This document shows positions 1-7,604 of a stretch of 64,000 bases of DNA, in pieces. This DNA is from Sphingobacteriaceae bacterium. Lineage in GTDB: Bacteria > Bacteroidota > Bacteroidia > UBA7662. Both the position numbers and the translations under genes were made by a program. Each line of letters starts with the position of its first letter. Position 1 is the first letter of the stretch. The notes beneath the pieces are model-generated. The model saw only the letters and a list, made by a program, of their open reading frames with translations, was not told where the DNA came from and did not search any database. The DNA is taken from the NCBI GenBank assembly GCA_013824115.1, contig PNNG01000010.1, forward strand, positions 122,461 to 186,460, in the 5' to 3' direction.

Positions 1-2
1 TG

Positions 3-1913
3 TACGTGGGCATCAATAGTCTGCATAAAATTGCCAAATACAGTGGTAAAGAAGGGGTTCCGCCCCGAATCAACAAACTAGGCAGCGATGCTTGGGAAAA
101 GCTTAAAACCAAGACCAAGAGCAAGGTTAAAGACATTGCCAAGGACCTCATAGCACTGTATGCGAAACGCAAGGGCACCAAGGGCTTTGCCTTCTCACCC
201 GACAGCTACCTGCAGAACGAGCTTGAAGCCAGCTTCATTTATGAAGACACTCCCGACCAATACAAAGCAACCGAAGCCACCAAGGCCGACATGCAAAAGG
301 CCTATCCGATGGACCGGCTGGTGTGCGGCGATGTAGGCTTCGGTAAAACCGAAATTGCCATCCGTGCGGCTTTCAAAGCAGCTACCGACGGCAAGCAAGT
401 GGCAGTGCTGGTACCCACAACTATATTGGCCTTGCAGCATTTTAAAACTTTCAGCAAGCGTTTGGCCGAATTCCCGGTAACGGTTGATTATCTCAACCGC
501 TTTCGTTCAGCCAAAGAGCAAAAAGAAGTGCTCGAGAAGCTCGAGCAAGGCAAAATCGACATCCTCATTGGCACCCATAAGCTGGTTGGCAAGAGCGTGA
601 AGTTCAAAGACATTGGCCTGCTTGTGATTGACGAGGAGCAGAAATTTGGGGTAGGTGTAAAAGAAAAACTGCGTCAGCTGCGGGTGAATGTAGATACGTT
701 AACGCTCACCGCCACACCCATTCCGCGCACCTTGCAGTTTTCGCTGATGGGTGCCCGTGACTTAAGCGTCATCAGCACACCGCCGCCGAACAGGCAGCCT
801 GTACATACCGAGTTGATTGTGCTCGACGAGGAAAAAATTCAGGATGCCATCAATTACGAAGTCGACCGCGGGGGTCAGGTATTTTTTGTGCACAACCGCG
901 TGGGCAACATCCAGGATGTGGCACAGATGATACGAAAACTCTGTCCACGCATGAGCATTTGCGTGGGCCACGGCCAAATGGACGGCGACGAGCTCGAAGA
1001 CGTGCTGCTCGACTTTATCGACGGCAGGTACGATGTGCTGGTAGCCACAAACATCATTGAATCGGGTCTCGATATTCCCAATGCCAACACCATCATTATC
1101 AACCAAGCGCAGAATTTCGGCCTCAGCGATTTGCACCAGATGCGGGGTCGTGTGGGCCGGTCAAACATCAAGGCCTTTTGCTACCTGGTAACACCCCCTT
1201 TGAGCACACTTACCACCGAAGCTCGCAAGCGACTCAAAGCCCTAGAAGAATATAGCGATTTGGGAAGCGGCTTTCAAATTGCCATGCGCGACCTCGACAT
1301 TCGCGGGGCTGGCAATATGCTGGGAGCCGAGCAAAGTGGTTTCATCACTGAAATCGGCTTTGATATGTATCAGAAAATTTTGGATGAAGCCCTGCGTGAG
1401 TTACGCGATACCGAGTTTGCCGGCTTATTCGACGAGCCCCAGCAGCAGGAATTTGTGCGCGATGTGCAACTGGATACCGACTTAGCTGCTTTGCTTCCCG
1501 ATTCCTATGTTCGCAGCACCAGCGAACGCTTGAGCTTGTATATGCAGCTCGACAATACTGAAACCGAAGAAGGCTTGGAGCGCTTCAAAAACGAGCTGAT
1601 TGACCGTTTTGGTCAGCTACCTACCCAAGCCGAAACGCTATTGAGCCTCATTCGATTGCGTTGGGAGGCCAAAGCCTTGGGTATGGAAAGAGTCCTGCTA
1701 AAAAGCGGCAAAATGAAGTGCTTTTTTGTGCCAGGCAATAACGAACGCTTTTACCAGAGCGAGGTATTCGGGCAAATTCTTGCCTATGTGCAACAGCATC
1801 CCCATTTGGTGAACTTGAAACAAGTAAAAGCCACCGTACTGCTGGAGTTTGAAGGAGTACGCGAGGCGGAGGTGGCGTTGCTTCGTTTGCAGGCCTTGCG
1901 CGCCAATAACTAA
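3..1913 (+). CDS. mfd: Transcription-repair coupling factor Mfd, C-terminal part (5' truncated by window edge)
   Basis: Mfd is an ATP-driven DNA translocase that removes stalled RNA polymerase and recruits the UvrABC excision machinery. Only the last 635 or so residues lie in the window; the family is usually about 1100-1150 aa, so the UvrB-like half is missing. The reading frame is open to the window edge, and the GTG at base 6 is an internal valine of the YVGINSLHKIAKY segment, not a start. Visible from the GTG: the end of the RNA-polymerase-interacting domain (about 1-50), Walker A GDVGFGKTE (108-116), the DEEQ box, the TATPIPRTLQ motif, helicase motif VI (QMRGRVGRS) and the C-terminal TRCF regulatory domain. 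It converges on the Usp genes across a shared hairpin terminator. Family identification is secure. Confidence 0.96.
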   Translation, partial: YVGINSLHKIAKYSGKEGVPPRINKLGSDAWEKLKTKTKSKVKDIAKDLIALYAKRKGTKGFAFSPDSYLQNELEASFIYEDTPDQYKATEATKADMQKAYPMDRLVCGDVGFGKTEIAIRAAFKAATDGKQVAVLVPTTILALQHFKTFSKRLAEFPVTVDYLNRFRSAKEQKEVLEKLEQGKIDILIGTHKLVGKSVKFKDIGLLVIDEEQKFGVGVKEKLRQLRVNVDTLTLTATPIPRTLQFSLMGARDLSVISTPPPNRQPVHTELIVLDEEKIQDAINYEVDRGGQVFFVHNRVGNIQDVAQMIRKLCPRMSICVGHGQMDGDELEDVLLDFIDGRYDVLVATNIIESGLDIPNANTIIINQAQNFGLSDLHQMRGRVGRSNIKAFCYLVTPPLSTLTTEARKRLKALEEYSDLGSGFQIAMRDLDIRGAGNMLGAEQSGFITEIGFDMYQKILDEALRELRDTEFAGLFDEPQQQEFVRDVQLDTDLAALLPDSYVRSTSERLSLYMQLDNTETEEGLERFKNELIDRFGQLPTQAETLLSLIRLRWEAKALGMERVLLKSGKMKCFFVPGNNERFYQSEVFGQILAYVQQHPHLVNLKQVKATVLLEFEGVREAEVALLRLQALRANN

Positions 1914-1914
1914 A

Positions 1915-1946
1915 AAACCGCAGCCACTTTTGAGCGACTGCGGTTT
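1915..1946. terminator. Bidirectional intrinsic terminator between mfd and the usp pair
   Basis: A perfect 9-bp inverted repeat, AAACCGCAG / CTGCGGTTT, with a 14-nt loop lies between two converging genes. The T-run is longer when read on the minus strand (T6), so it should serve the usp operon best, and mfd less efficiently. Confidence 0.8.
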
Positions 1947-1967
1947 AACGATTCTGCCAATTGGACT

Positions 1968-2816
1968 TTAGCCAGATATAGGGAATACCAAGACCGGAAT
2001 TTCGGCTTTGTACACCATATCGTCGATCACATCTGAGCCGAACAAAGCGTCGAGGAAGGAACGGTGCTCGCGCGATAGAATGATTAAACCGGCATTCATG
2101 GCTTTGATGGCTGCTTCAATACCATCGTCTACATCGCTATCCACAAATTGGTGGAAAGCCATATCGTTATATGCCACGCTGCTATTGGCCAATGATGCAA
2201 AGCCAGCCATTTTAAGCTCCTCTTCGAAGCTCTTCTTTTTGCAAACATGCACCACGTTGATGTGGCTTTTAAGCTCGCGAGCCAATCTACTGATGCGCAA
2301 TAAGATGTTCAAATCGCCTTCCCGAAAATCGGTACCAAACACCATGCTTTTGAGATTCACTTCCTTCACCTTGTTGGTGGTTGCCAAAACCGGACATGGT
2401 GCCAAATCGATGACGCCATTGGTGATGCTATCAAAAACAAATCGGCGCAAACCCGAACTGATGCGGTTGCCCATACATATGAGGTCGTACCGGCCTTCCG
2501 CAGCTTCTTTTACAATGGCTTGAATGGGATTTCCAATGACCAATCGGCTTTCGATTCGCACTTTTAAGCGGGCCAACTCTGCTTTGGCCAATTTAACTTG
2601 TTCTTTCAGCGCAGGTCTGGCTGATTTTTCGAGTTCATTGCGCAATTTATCCTTCCGCAACTCGGTGCTATAAGGCAAATCGAGCGCATGAAACACTGTG
2701 ATTTCCGCTCTCGTCACTCTGGCCAGCTCGCAAGCAATTTTGAGGGCCTGTACCGATTTTTCAGTGAAGTCGGTAGGCACGAGTATTTTCTGAACTACAG
2801 AAGATCTTTTAGCCAT
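1968..2816 (-). CDS. Tandem-domain universal stress protein (second of a pair)
   Basis: A 282-aa protein with two Usp (UspA-like) Rossmann domains, about residues 8-150 and 155-280. The first begins QKILVPTDFTEKSVQAL, typical of Bacteroidota Usp proteins. The family comprises cytosolic ATP- or AMP-binding stress proteins; individual roles are rarely known. The ATP-loop signature G-2x-G-9x-G-S/T is degenerate in both domains (GNRISSGLRRF in the first, LFGSDVIDD in the second), so nucleotide binding is doubtful here. The start is 1 nt from the stop of the upstream usp gene, so the two are surely co-transcribed. A hairpin terminator follows. The specific function is unknown. Confidence 0.9.
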   Translation of the reverse strand: MAKRSSVVQKILVPTDFTEKSVQALKIACELARVTRAEITVFHALDLPYSTELRKDKLRNELEKSARPALKEQVKLAKAELARLKVRIESRLVIGNPIQAIVKEAAEGRYDLICMGNRISSGLRRFVFDSITNGVIDLAPCPVLATTNKVKEVNLKSMVFGTDFREGDLNILLRISRLARELKSHINVVHVCKKKSFEEELKMAGFASLANSSVAYNDMAFHQFVDSDVDDGIEAAIKAMNAGLIILSREHRSFLDALFGSDVIDDMVYKAEIPVLVFPISG

Positions 2817-2817
2817 T

Positions 2818-3651
2818 TCAATGGGTAATATACGTTAACTGGGTGCCAGTGCGCAAAATATGGTCGGCAGTGCTTCCACTGAAGAAACGAGCGATACCGC
2901 TGCCTCCATAGGCCCCCATCACCACCAGCAAATTGCCCTTTTGTGCAGCAAAATAGGGGATTTCGTCTTTGGGTTTGCCAATGAGATCCATGACTTGAAG
3001 ATTTTTGAATCGTAAATTGAGCAATTCTAAAAGCGAGTCCTCAACAGGTTCAATCAGATCGGCCTTTTCGAAAACCCGCAAGAAGTACACAGGCCACTCT
3101 TTACAGTTGGGGCGGAAATTGTGGTAAAAGGCTTCAATGGCGCGTAAGCTGCTGTCGGAACCGTCGTAACAGAGCGCCACCCCATCGGGATTATAACCTC
3201 TTTCGGGCAGTAGCAGCATCGGACAGCGTGATTTGCTAAGCATGTCTTTCACCAATTGCTGATCGCCTTCCATGCTCAAAGTGTTGTAGGCATGGTAACC
3301 CATAAGCATGAGGTCGGCATAACGGCTCTCGCTCACCAGCTCCGATACAGGATCACCCTTCTGGAAATGCACGCGAAATCGAATGCCTGCCTTTTTGCAT
3401 TCCTCCACAAAGTAATTGATGTTTTGTACCGTCTTCTTCTCGCTTTCGTTCATGCTCTCTTTGATCACTTCGAAAGTGTGCTCATAATAAACGGGTTCAC
3501 CGCCTAAAACGGTGTAGTAATCCACCAAAGTAAGGTCTTGCACAAATACCCCGGTTAAAACAGCATGGTGTTCGCGGGCAAGGCGAAAGGCCTGATCGAG
3601 TTGGTCGCCGGCATTGATGCTCTGGTCAACCACAAGCAAAATCTTATCCAT
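2818..3651 (-). CDS. Tandem-domain universal stress protein (first of a pair)
   Basis: A 277-aa protein made of two Usp domains (about 1-150 and 155-277). The C-terminal domain carries an intact ATP-loop motif, GAYGGSGIARFFSGST (G-2x-G-9x-G-S), while the N-terminal domain has lost it. This asymmetry, one binding and one degenerate lobe, fits a pseudo-dimer in one chain. It is followed after 1 nt by the second usp gene, giving a two-gene operon. About 25 nt upstream of the ATG, on the minus strand, is TAACTTTA, one mismatch from the Bacteroidota -7 element TAnnTTTG. The physiological trigger cannot be read from the sequence. Confidence 0.9.
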   Translation of the reverse strand: MDKILLVVDQSINAGDQLDQAFRLAREHHAVLTGVFVQDLTLVDYYTVLGGEPVYYEHTFEVIKESMNESEKKTVQNINYFVEECKKAGIRFRVHFQKGDPVSELVSESRYADLMLMGYHAYNTLSMEGDQQLVKDMLSKSRCPMLLLPERGYNPDGVALCYDGSDSSLRAIEAFYHNFRPNCKEWPVYFLRVFEKADLIEPVEDSLLELLNLRFKNLQVMDLIGKPKDEIPYFAAQKGNLLVVMGAYGGSGIARFFSGSTADHILRTGTQLTYITH

Positions 3652-3773
3652 AGGCTAGCGTTTTGGCGCTTGCATAAAGTTACGGCCTTTTTGAACAGGA
3701 TGAAAGAGGAACGAAAGATATAATCTTGCCTTAACAACAGAATTTCCTGTCACTTCGATGGGTTTGGGAAACA

Positions 3774-4667
3774 CTACATAAGCGCAATGCTCGCCACGCC
3801 CGACAAAATGAGCAATTTCAACAAGTTGTTTATTCTTGTATAATCAGTAGGCTGTTTTGCTTGAAAAATAAGCCATCCACAGCCTAAGAGCGCCATGCCG
3901 CAGCCAACAAAATAATAAAGAAGTTGGTTAAGTGGCACCAGGTAATACAGTCCAACAAAGGGAACTATTGCACTCAACATAAGGGCGTAAAGCCAATTTT
4001 TCGTATGCGCAACCCCCTTTACCACGGGCAAGGTTTGGTAACCAAACACCAAATCGCCTTTCATTCCTTCGAGGTCTTTTACCAATTCACGGATTAGGGT
4101 GATGAGTACAATAAAAATGGCATAAATGAGAATGACCTTGTTCACAAAGCCGTAATACACACATACAGCGAAAAAGGCTGCTACCGTGAGAATGGCCGCT
4201 GTGATGTCGCCTAACAACGGCTTTTTGCTGAGCTTGTGCGAGTAAAACCAAAGTGCACCTCCAAAAAGCACGTTGAACAACAGAAGTTCTTTTTTTAAAA
4301 GTGCACTTACAAATAAGCCAACAGCATTGATTAGCACCCAGGCACGTAAAGCCTGCGCCTTGGAAATCACCCGGCCCATGATTACTTCACCGGGCCGATT
4401 GGCAAGGTCTTTCTCTATATCGTAAAACGCATTGATGATGTAACCACCAGCGATAAACAAGGATGTTGATGCAGCTACTCCCAACAGTTTCCAGTCGAGG
4501 AATACCGCATGCCAAGGAGGATCTTGGTGCAAAATAAAATAAGCAGCTAGGTACTGGGCTACTGCCACTACCAGCAGGTTGTACCAGCGGATGAGCGACA
4601 AAAAAGCCAGGAAGCGAATCAGGGTGATGCGCTGTTCCTGGCTGAGTATTTGTATGCGACGGGCCAC
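3774..4667 (-). CDS. UbiA-family prenyltransferase, last gene of the mevalonate operon
   Basis: A 297-aa integral membrane protein with about eight hydrophobic segments and both UbiA aspartate-rich motifs: N79-AFYDIEKD87 (NxxxDxxxD type) and DLEGMKGD (198-205). The family transfers a polyprenyl chain from its diphosphate to an acceptor. Candidate acceptors include geranylgeranylglyceryl phosphate (the archaeal-type DGGGP synthase that many Bacteroidota homologs are named after), 1,4-dihydroxy-2-naphthoate and haem. The sequence alone does not choose among them. The start is GTG, 1 nt after the mevalonate kinase stop, and no ATG lies near. Its place at the end of an isoprenoid-precursor operon suggests it uses the pathway's product. 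It was called by motif and topology, not by alignment. Confidence 0.85.
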   Translation of the reverse strand: MARRIQILSQEQRITLIRFLAFLSLIRWYNLLVVAVAQYLAAYFILHQDPPWHAVFLDWKLLGVAASTSLFIAGGYIINAFYDIEKDLANRPGEVIMGRVISKAQALRAWVLINAVGLFVSALLKKELLLFNVLFGGALWFYSHKLSKKPLLGDITAAILTVAAFFAVCVYYGFVNKVILIYAIFIVLITLIRELVKDLEGMKGDLVFGYQTLPVVKGVAHTKNWLYALMLSAIVPFVGLYYLVPLNQLLYYFVGCGMALLGCGWLIFQAKQPTDYTRINNLLKLLILSGVASIALM

Positions 4668-4668
4668 G

Positions 4669-5607
4669 TCAGAAGCGATAAATCACCTCGAGCTGGTAGT
4701 CCTTGAGCATTTTACTGGCCTTCTCGTAATCCTGGGTAAAGCCCAAAATGTAGCCACCACCACCTGATCCGCATAATTTGAGGTAATAGGCACGCGAATC
4801 GATGCCCTGCTTCCACAAACCGTGAAACAAATCAGGAATCATAGGTTTAAAATTATCGAATGCCAATTGAGAGAGCTTTCGCAGATTACTGAACAAGGGC
4901 TTCACATCGCCTTTGAGGAAGGCATGAATACACTCATCGTTGTATTTTTTGAATTCAGTGCGAATCATATTGCGGAAACCCTCCTGCTTCAAACGCTCCA
5001 AAAAGAGGTTGACCAAAGGTTGGGTTTCGCCAGGTTCACCAGTATTGAGCAAGAAGATGGCACCATTGCCGGCCTTTTCAGCAGGCAAACTTACTGTACC
5101 CAATTCGGTCTTGCTATTAATGAGAATGGGGATTTTCAAATAACAAATCAGCGGGTCCATGCCCGAAGAGCGGCCGTGGAAATAGCTTTCCAACTGTCCA
5201 AGCACTTGCTTCAAGCTGGCAATCTGCTCACCCGTGAGCTGTTCACTGGGCTCGATTTTTCCAATGGCATAACGGTCGTACACAGCCGCCACGAGGGCTC
5301 CTGAACTGCCGATGCCAAAACCTTGGGGAATGCTTGAATCGAAATACATGCCCGTTGCAATGTCTTTATCGAATGCATCAAGTTGAAGAGCCACTGGCAA
5401 GGTACCTGCGGCTTCGAGACCACGGAGGTACTGCAAATAGCTTTGCAAGTGACCATTGCTGGTACGTGCAGTTTCGCTGTCGATTCCTTCAAATGAAAAT
5501 TGTGCCTGGTATTGGCTGTAAGGAATGCTCAAGCCTTTGGCATCTTCAATGATTCCGTACTCTCCAAAAAGGAGGATTTTGGCGTAATAAAGCGATTCTT
5601 TTATCAT
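4669..5607 (-). CDS. mvk: Mevalonate kinase-like GHMP kinase
   Basis: A GHMP-superfamily kinase of 312 aa that begins MIKESLYYAKILLFGEYGII. That start lies in an ATGA overlap with the stop of the decarboxylase gene, so I prefer it to the longer track start at 5673. The ATP-binding motif PQGFGIGSSGAL is at 94-104, and a C-terminal glycine-rich motif LCGSGGGGYILGF is present. The expected reaction is ATP-dependent phosphorylation of mevalonate to mevalonate 5-phosphate in the cytosol. Bacteroidota mevalonate kinases share the opening KILLFGEYGII. Together with its operon partners it supplies isopentenyl diphosphate. The alternative is phosphomevalonate kinase activity, since substrate specificity within GHMP kinases cannot be settled by motifs. 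Confidence 0.88.
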   Translation of the reverse strand: MIKESLYYAKILLFGEYGIIEDAKGLSIPYSQYQAQFSFEGIDSETARTSNGHLQSYLQYLRGLEAAGTLPVALQLDAFDKDIATGMYFDSSIPQGFGIGSSGALVAAVYDRYAIGKIEPSEQLTGEQIASLKQVLGQLESYFHGRSSGMDPLICYLKIPILINSKTELGTVSLPAEKAGNGAIFLLNTGEPGETQPLVNLFLERLKQEGFRNMIRTEFKKYNDECIHAFLKGDVKPLFSNLRKLSQLAFDNFKPMIPDLFHGLWKQGIDSRAYYLKLCGSGGGGYILGFTQDYEKASKMLKDYQLEVIYRF

Positions 5608-6692
5608 AATCCGGTTTCTAGCAACACGGGACCTTTGCCTACTGCGTCGCAAATATACGCATTCTGTTCGCAATGTTGGGCTAACTCGTTGTCGATGAAA
5701 GCTTTGACGGTTGCAGCGTGCATTTGAGGGTACAGTAGGTGCACATTAGCACCAGCGTCAAGTGTAAAATGCACAGGGACAGCGTTTTGTTTTCTAAAAT
5801 CCCAGATTTTCTCAATAATTGCCACCGTACCGGGTTTCATGAGCAAGAAGTAAGGTTCCGAAGCCATCATCAAGGCATGCAACATCAGGGCTTCTGTTTC
5901 TACCAATGCACCAAATGCGTCCAAATCGCCGCTGGCTAAAATGGCACCCAAGCGAGTGATGCGCTTTTGGGCTTCCTCGAAACGCTGGCTGGCAAATGGA
6001 TGGCCGTGCATGAGTCCATGCCCCACGCTGCTGCTTACCGATTTTTGTCCGGCATGCACCAACAAAATGGTATCTTGATAGGTATTGAACACCTCATCAA
6101 CCTGTCCCGGCCATACCACACCATAGTCTTGACTGCCAGCTGCTACTTCGGGATGGGCACCCCACATCACCAAACCACCGTACACCGATCGGCAAGCAGA
6201 ACCCGAGCCGATGCGCGCAAAATAGCTGGCAGCCTGCATGAAGTCTTCGTCGGGCTGCACGCGCAGCCCGTTGCCCAGCAACTGGTCGATGCCCATGAGG
6301 TTCAAGGCCAGGGCACTCATGCCTGAAGCCGAGGACGCTATGCCGCTGCTGTGGGGAAAAGTATTGCCGGTCTCAATGGTGAGCTGGAAATGCTTGAGCC
6401 AAGGGAAAAAGACACCAATCTTGTCGAAAAAGGCCTGAACCTTGGGCTCAAAAGCCTGGTTTCGTTGACCGTCGAGCCACACTTCCATGCCTCCTCCAGC
6501 CCTGGGCTCAAAGCGAACCCGGGTATCGGTTTTGCAGGCATCAAGGGTGAAACTCACCGAGGCATTGGCGGGTTGCTGGAGTCCGGTTTTGCCCCAGTAT
6601 TTTACCAAGGCGATGTTAGAGGGACTGGTCCAGCGTACGGCGCCGCTCATGGGCTCCCACTGTTCAAGAGGCGTAAAAAAGGGCAGGTTCAT
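5604..6692 (-). CDS. mvaD: Diphosphomevalonate decarboxylase
   Basis: A 362-aa GHMP-fold enzyme that converts mevalonate 5-diphosphate to isopentenyl diphosphate with ATP hydrolysis and loss of CO2. Diagnostic motifs are SNIALVKYWGK (25-35), PHSSGIASSASG (113-124, ATP loop), GSGSACRS (162-169) and FTLDAGANVH near residue 300, which carries the catalytic Asp of the family. Its ATG overlaps the stop of the upstream GHMP kinase by 4 nt (ATGA), and its own stop overlaps the mevalonate kinase start in the same way. This indicates translational coupling. It is the most secure identification in the operon, because the YWGK and GSGSACRS motifs are specific to this enzyme. Confidence 0.95.
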   Translation of the reverse strand: MNLPFFTPLEQWEPMSGAVRWTSPSNIALVKYWGKTGLQQPANASVSFTLDACKTDTRVRFEPRAGGGMEVWLDGQRNQAFEPKVQAFFDKIGVFFPWLKHFQLTIETGNTFPHSSGIASSASGMSALALNLMGIDQLLGNGLRVQPDEDFMQAASYFARIGSGSACRSVYGGLVMWGAHPEVAAGSQDYGVVWPGQVDEVFNTYQDTILLVHAGQKSVSSSVGHGLMHGHPFASQRFEEAQKRITRLGAILASGDLDAFGALVETEALMLHALMMASEPYFLLMKPGTVAIIEKIWDFRKQNAVPVHFTLDAGANVHLLYPQMHAATVKAFIDNELAQHCEQNAYICDAVGKGPVLLETGL

Positions 6693-7603
6693 ACAAGGGT
6701 ATCGTAAGAAAGAACGGTTTCAAAATGGTTGTTGGCCAGCCACTGAAGGCAGGCTTCGGGTTCGGGTAGGCAGAGCAGTACAAAATCGCCACCCCAAGCT
6801 CCCAGCGATTTGGCTTGACCGGGATAACCCGCAAACTGTGTTTCACCCACCGTTTTGCGGCCTAAGGCTTGACCAATGAGGTTTTCGTGCTCAGCTAAGA
6901 GGCTGCTGAATCCTTCCAAATCGGTGACAGTCAAAATAGAACGAGTGAGATCACTTACTTCGCGCAACAGCCCGTCATCGGACTTGCCCGAGCGCAGGTA
7001 AGATTTCACCTCGCGCAGGGAGTTTTGCTTCTGTCCTAAGTACACCCAACGCAATTGATGAGCGAAAGGGGGATTGAATCGCACTGATTGCACCCTAGGT
7101 TGAGGGGATTCACGGGTGTATAAAACAGGCCCGGTTGCCGTGGCACAGGCCAGGTCGTATCCGCTACCGGTTTGGGTAGCAAAGTAAAAGGCAAAGGCAT
7201 CGAGCTGCAGCCATTGGGCCAGAAGTGATACCAGGCTGCTGCTGCTGCCCAAACCCCAATGTCGGTTGAACTCAAGGCGGGTTTGCACCAACCAGCCGGC
7301 TGCCTGCCGCACGCAACCAGGCTTGTGCCTTTCGGCGGCTTGTAGCAGTTGCTGTAAGCGCAAGGCGGCTTCAGCGTCGGTGCTTTGGAGGATGTGCAAG
7401 TCAGGTAGGCGCAATCTTACTTCAAGCCAACGTTGGTCGTGTTCATCGAAAGCCTGCCACCAGAGCTCGCCATTTTCAGTAGGACGTGCTTCCAACCATT
7501 GTCCCTGTCGCGTTGGCAAGGCCAAGGCAGTGGCACCATGCAGCACCAGGTATTCGGCGGTTAAAAGGAGTTTGCCGTGGGCGTAAAAGCGTTCAGCCTG
7601 CAA
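6689..7603 (-). CDS. GYDIA-family GHMP kinase, candidate for the missing phosphomevalonate kinase step
   Basis: A GHMP kinase of about 304 aa beginning FYAHGKLLLTAEYLVLHGA, with ATP loop GLGSSSS (117-123) and the signature TGSGYDLACATATGP (GYDLA at 148-152). These mark the Bacteroidota family named after its GYDIA motif. The track start at 7675 would overlap HMG-CoA reductase by 70 bases. The TTG at 7603, 1 nt after that gene's stop and just before the conserved block, fits the operon spacing better. The family has no assigned substrate that I know of. Because the operon has HMG-CoA reductase, mevalonate kinase and decarboxylase but no recognisable phosphomevalonate kinase, this gene may fill that step. 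That role is inference. Confidence 0.85.
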   Translation of the reverse strand: MQAERFYAHGKLLLTAEYLVLHGATALALPTRQGQWLEARPTENGELWWQAFDEHDQRWLEVRLRLPDLHILQSTDAEAALRLQQLLQAAERHKPGCVRQAAGWLVQTRLEFNRHWGLGSSSSLVSLLAQWLQLDAFAFYFATQTGSGYDLACATATGPVLYTRESPQPRVQSVRFNPPFAHQLRWVYLGQKQNSLREVKSYLRSGKSDDGLLREVSDLTRSILTVTDLEGFSSLLAEHENLIGQALGRKTVGETQFAGYPGQAKSLGAWGGDFVLLCLPEPEACLQWLANNHFETVLSYDTLV

Positions 7604-7604
7604 T

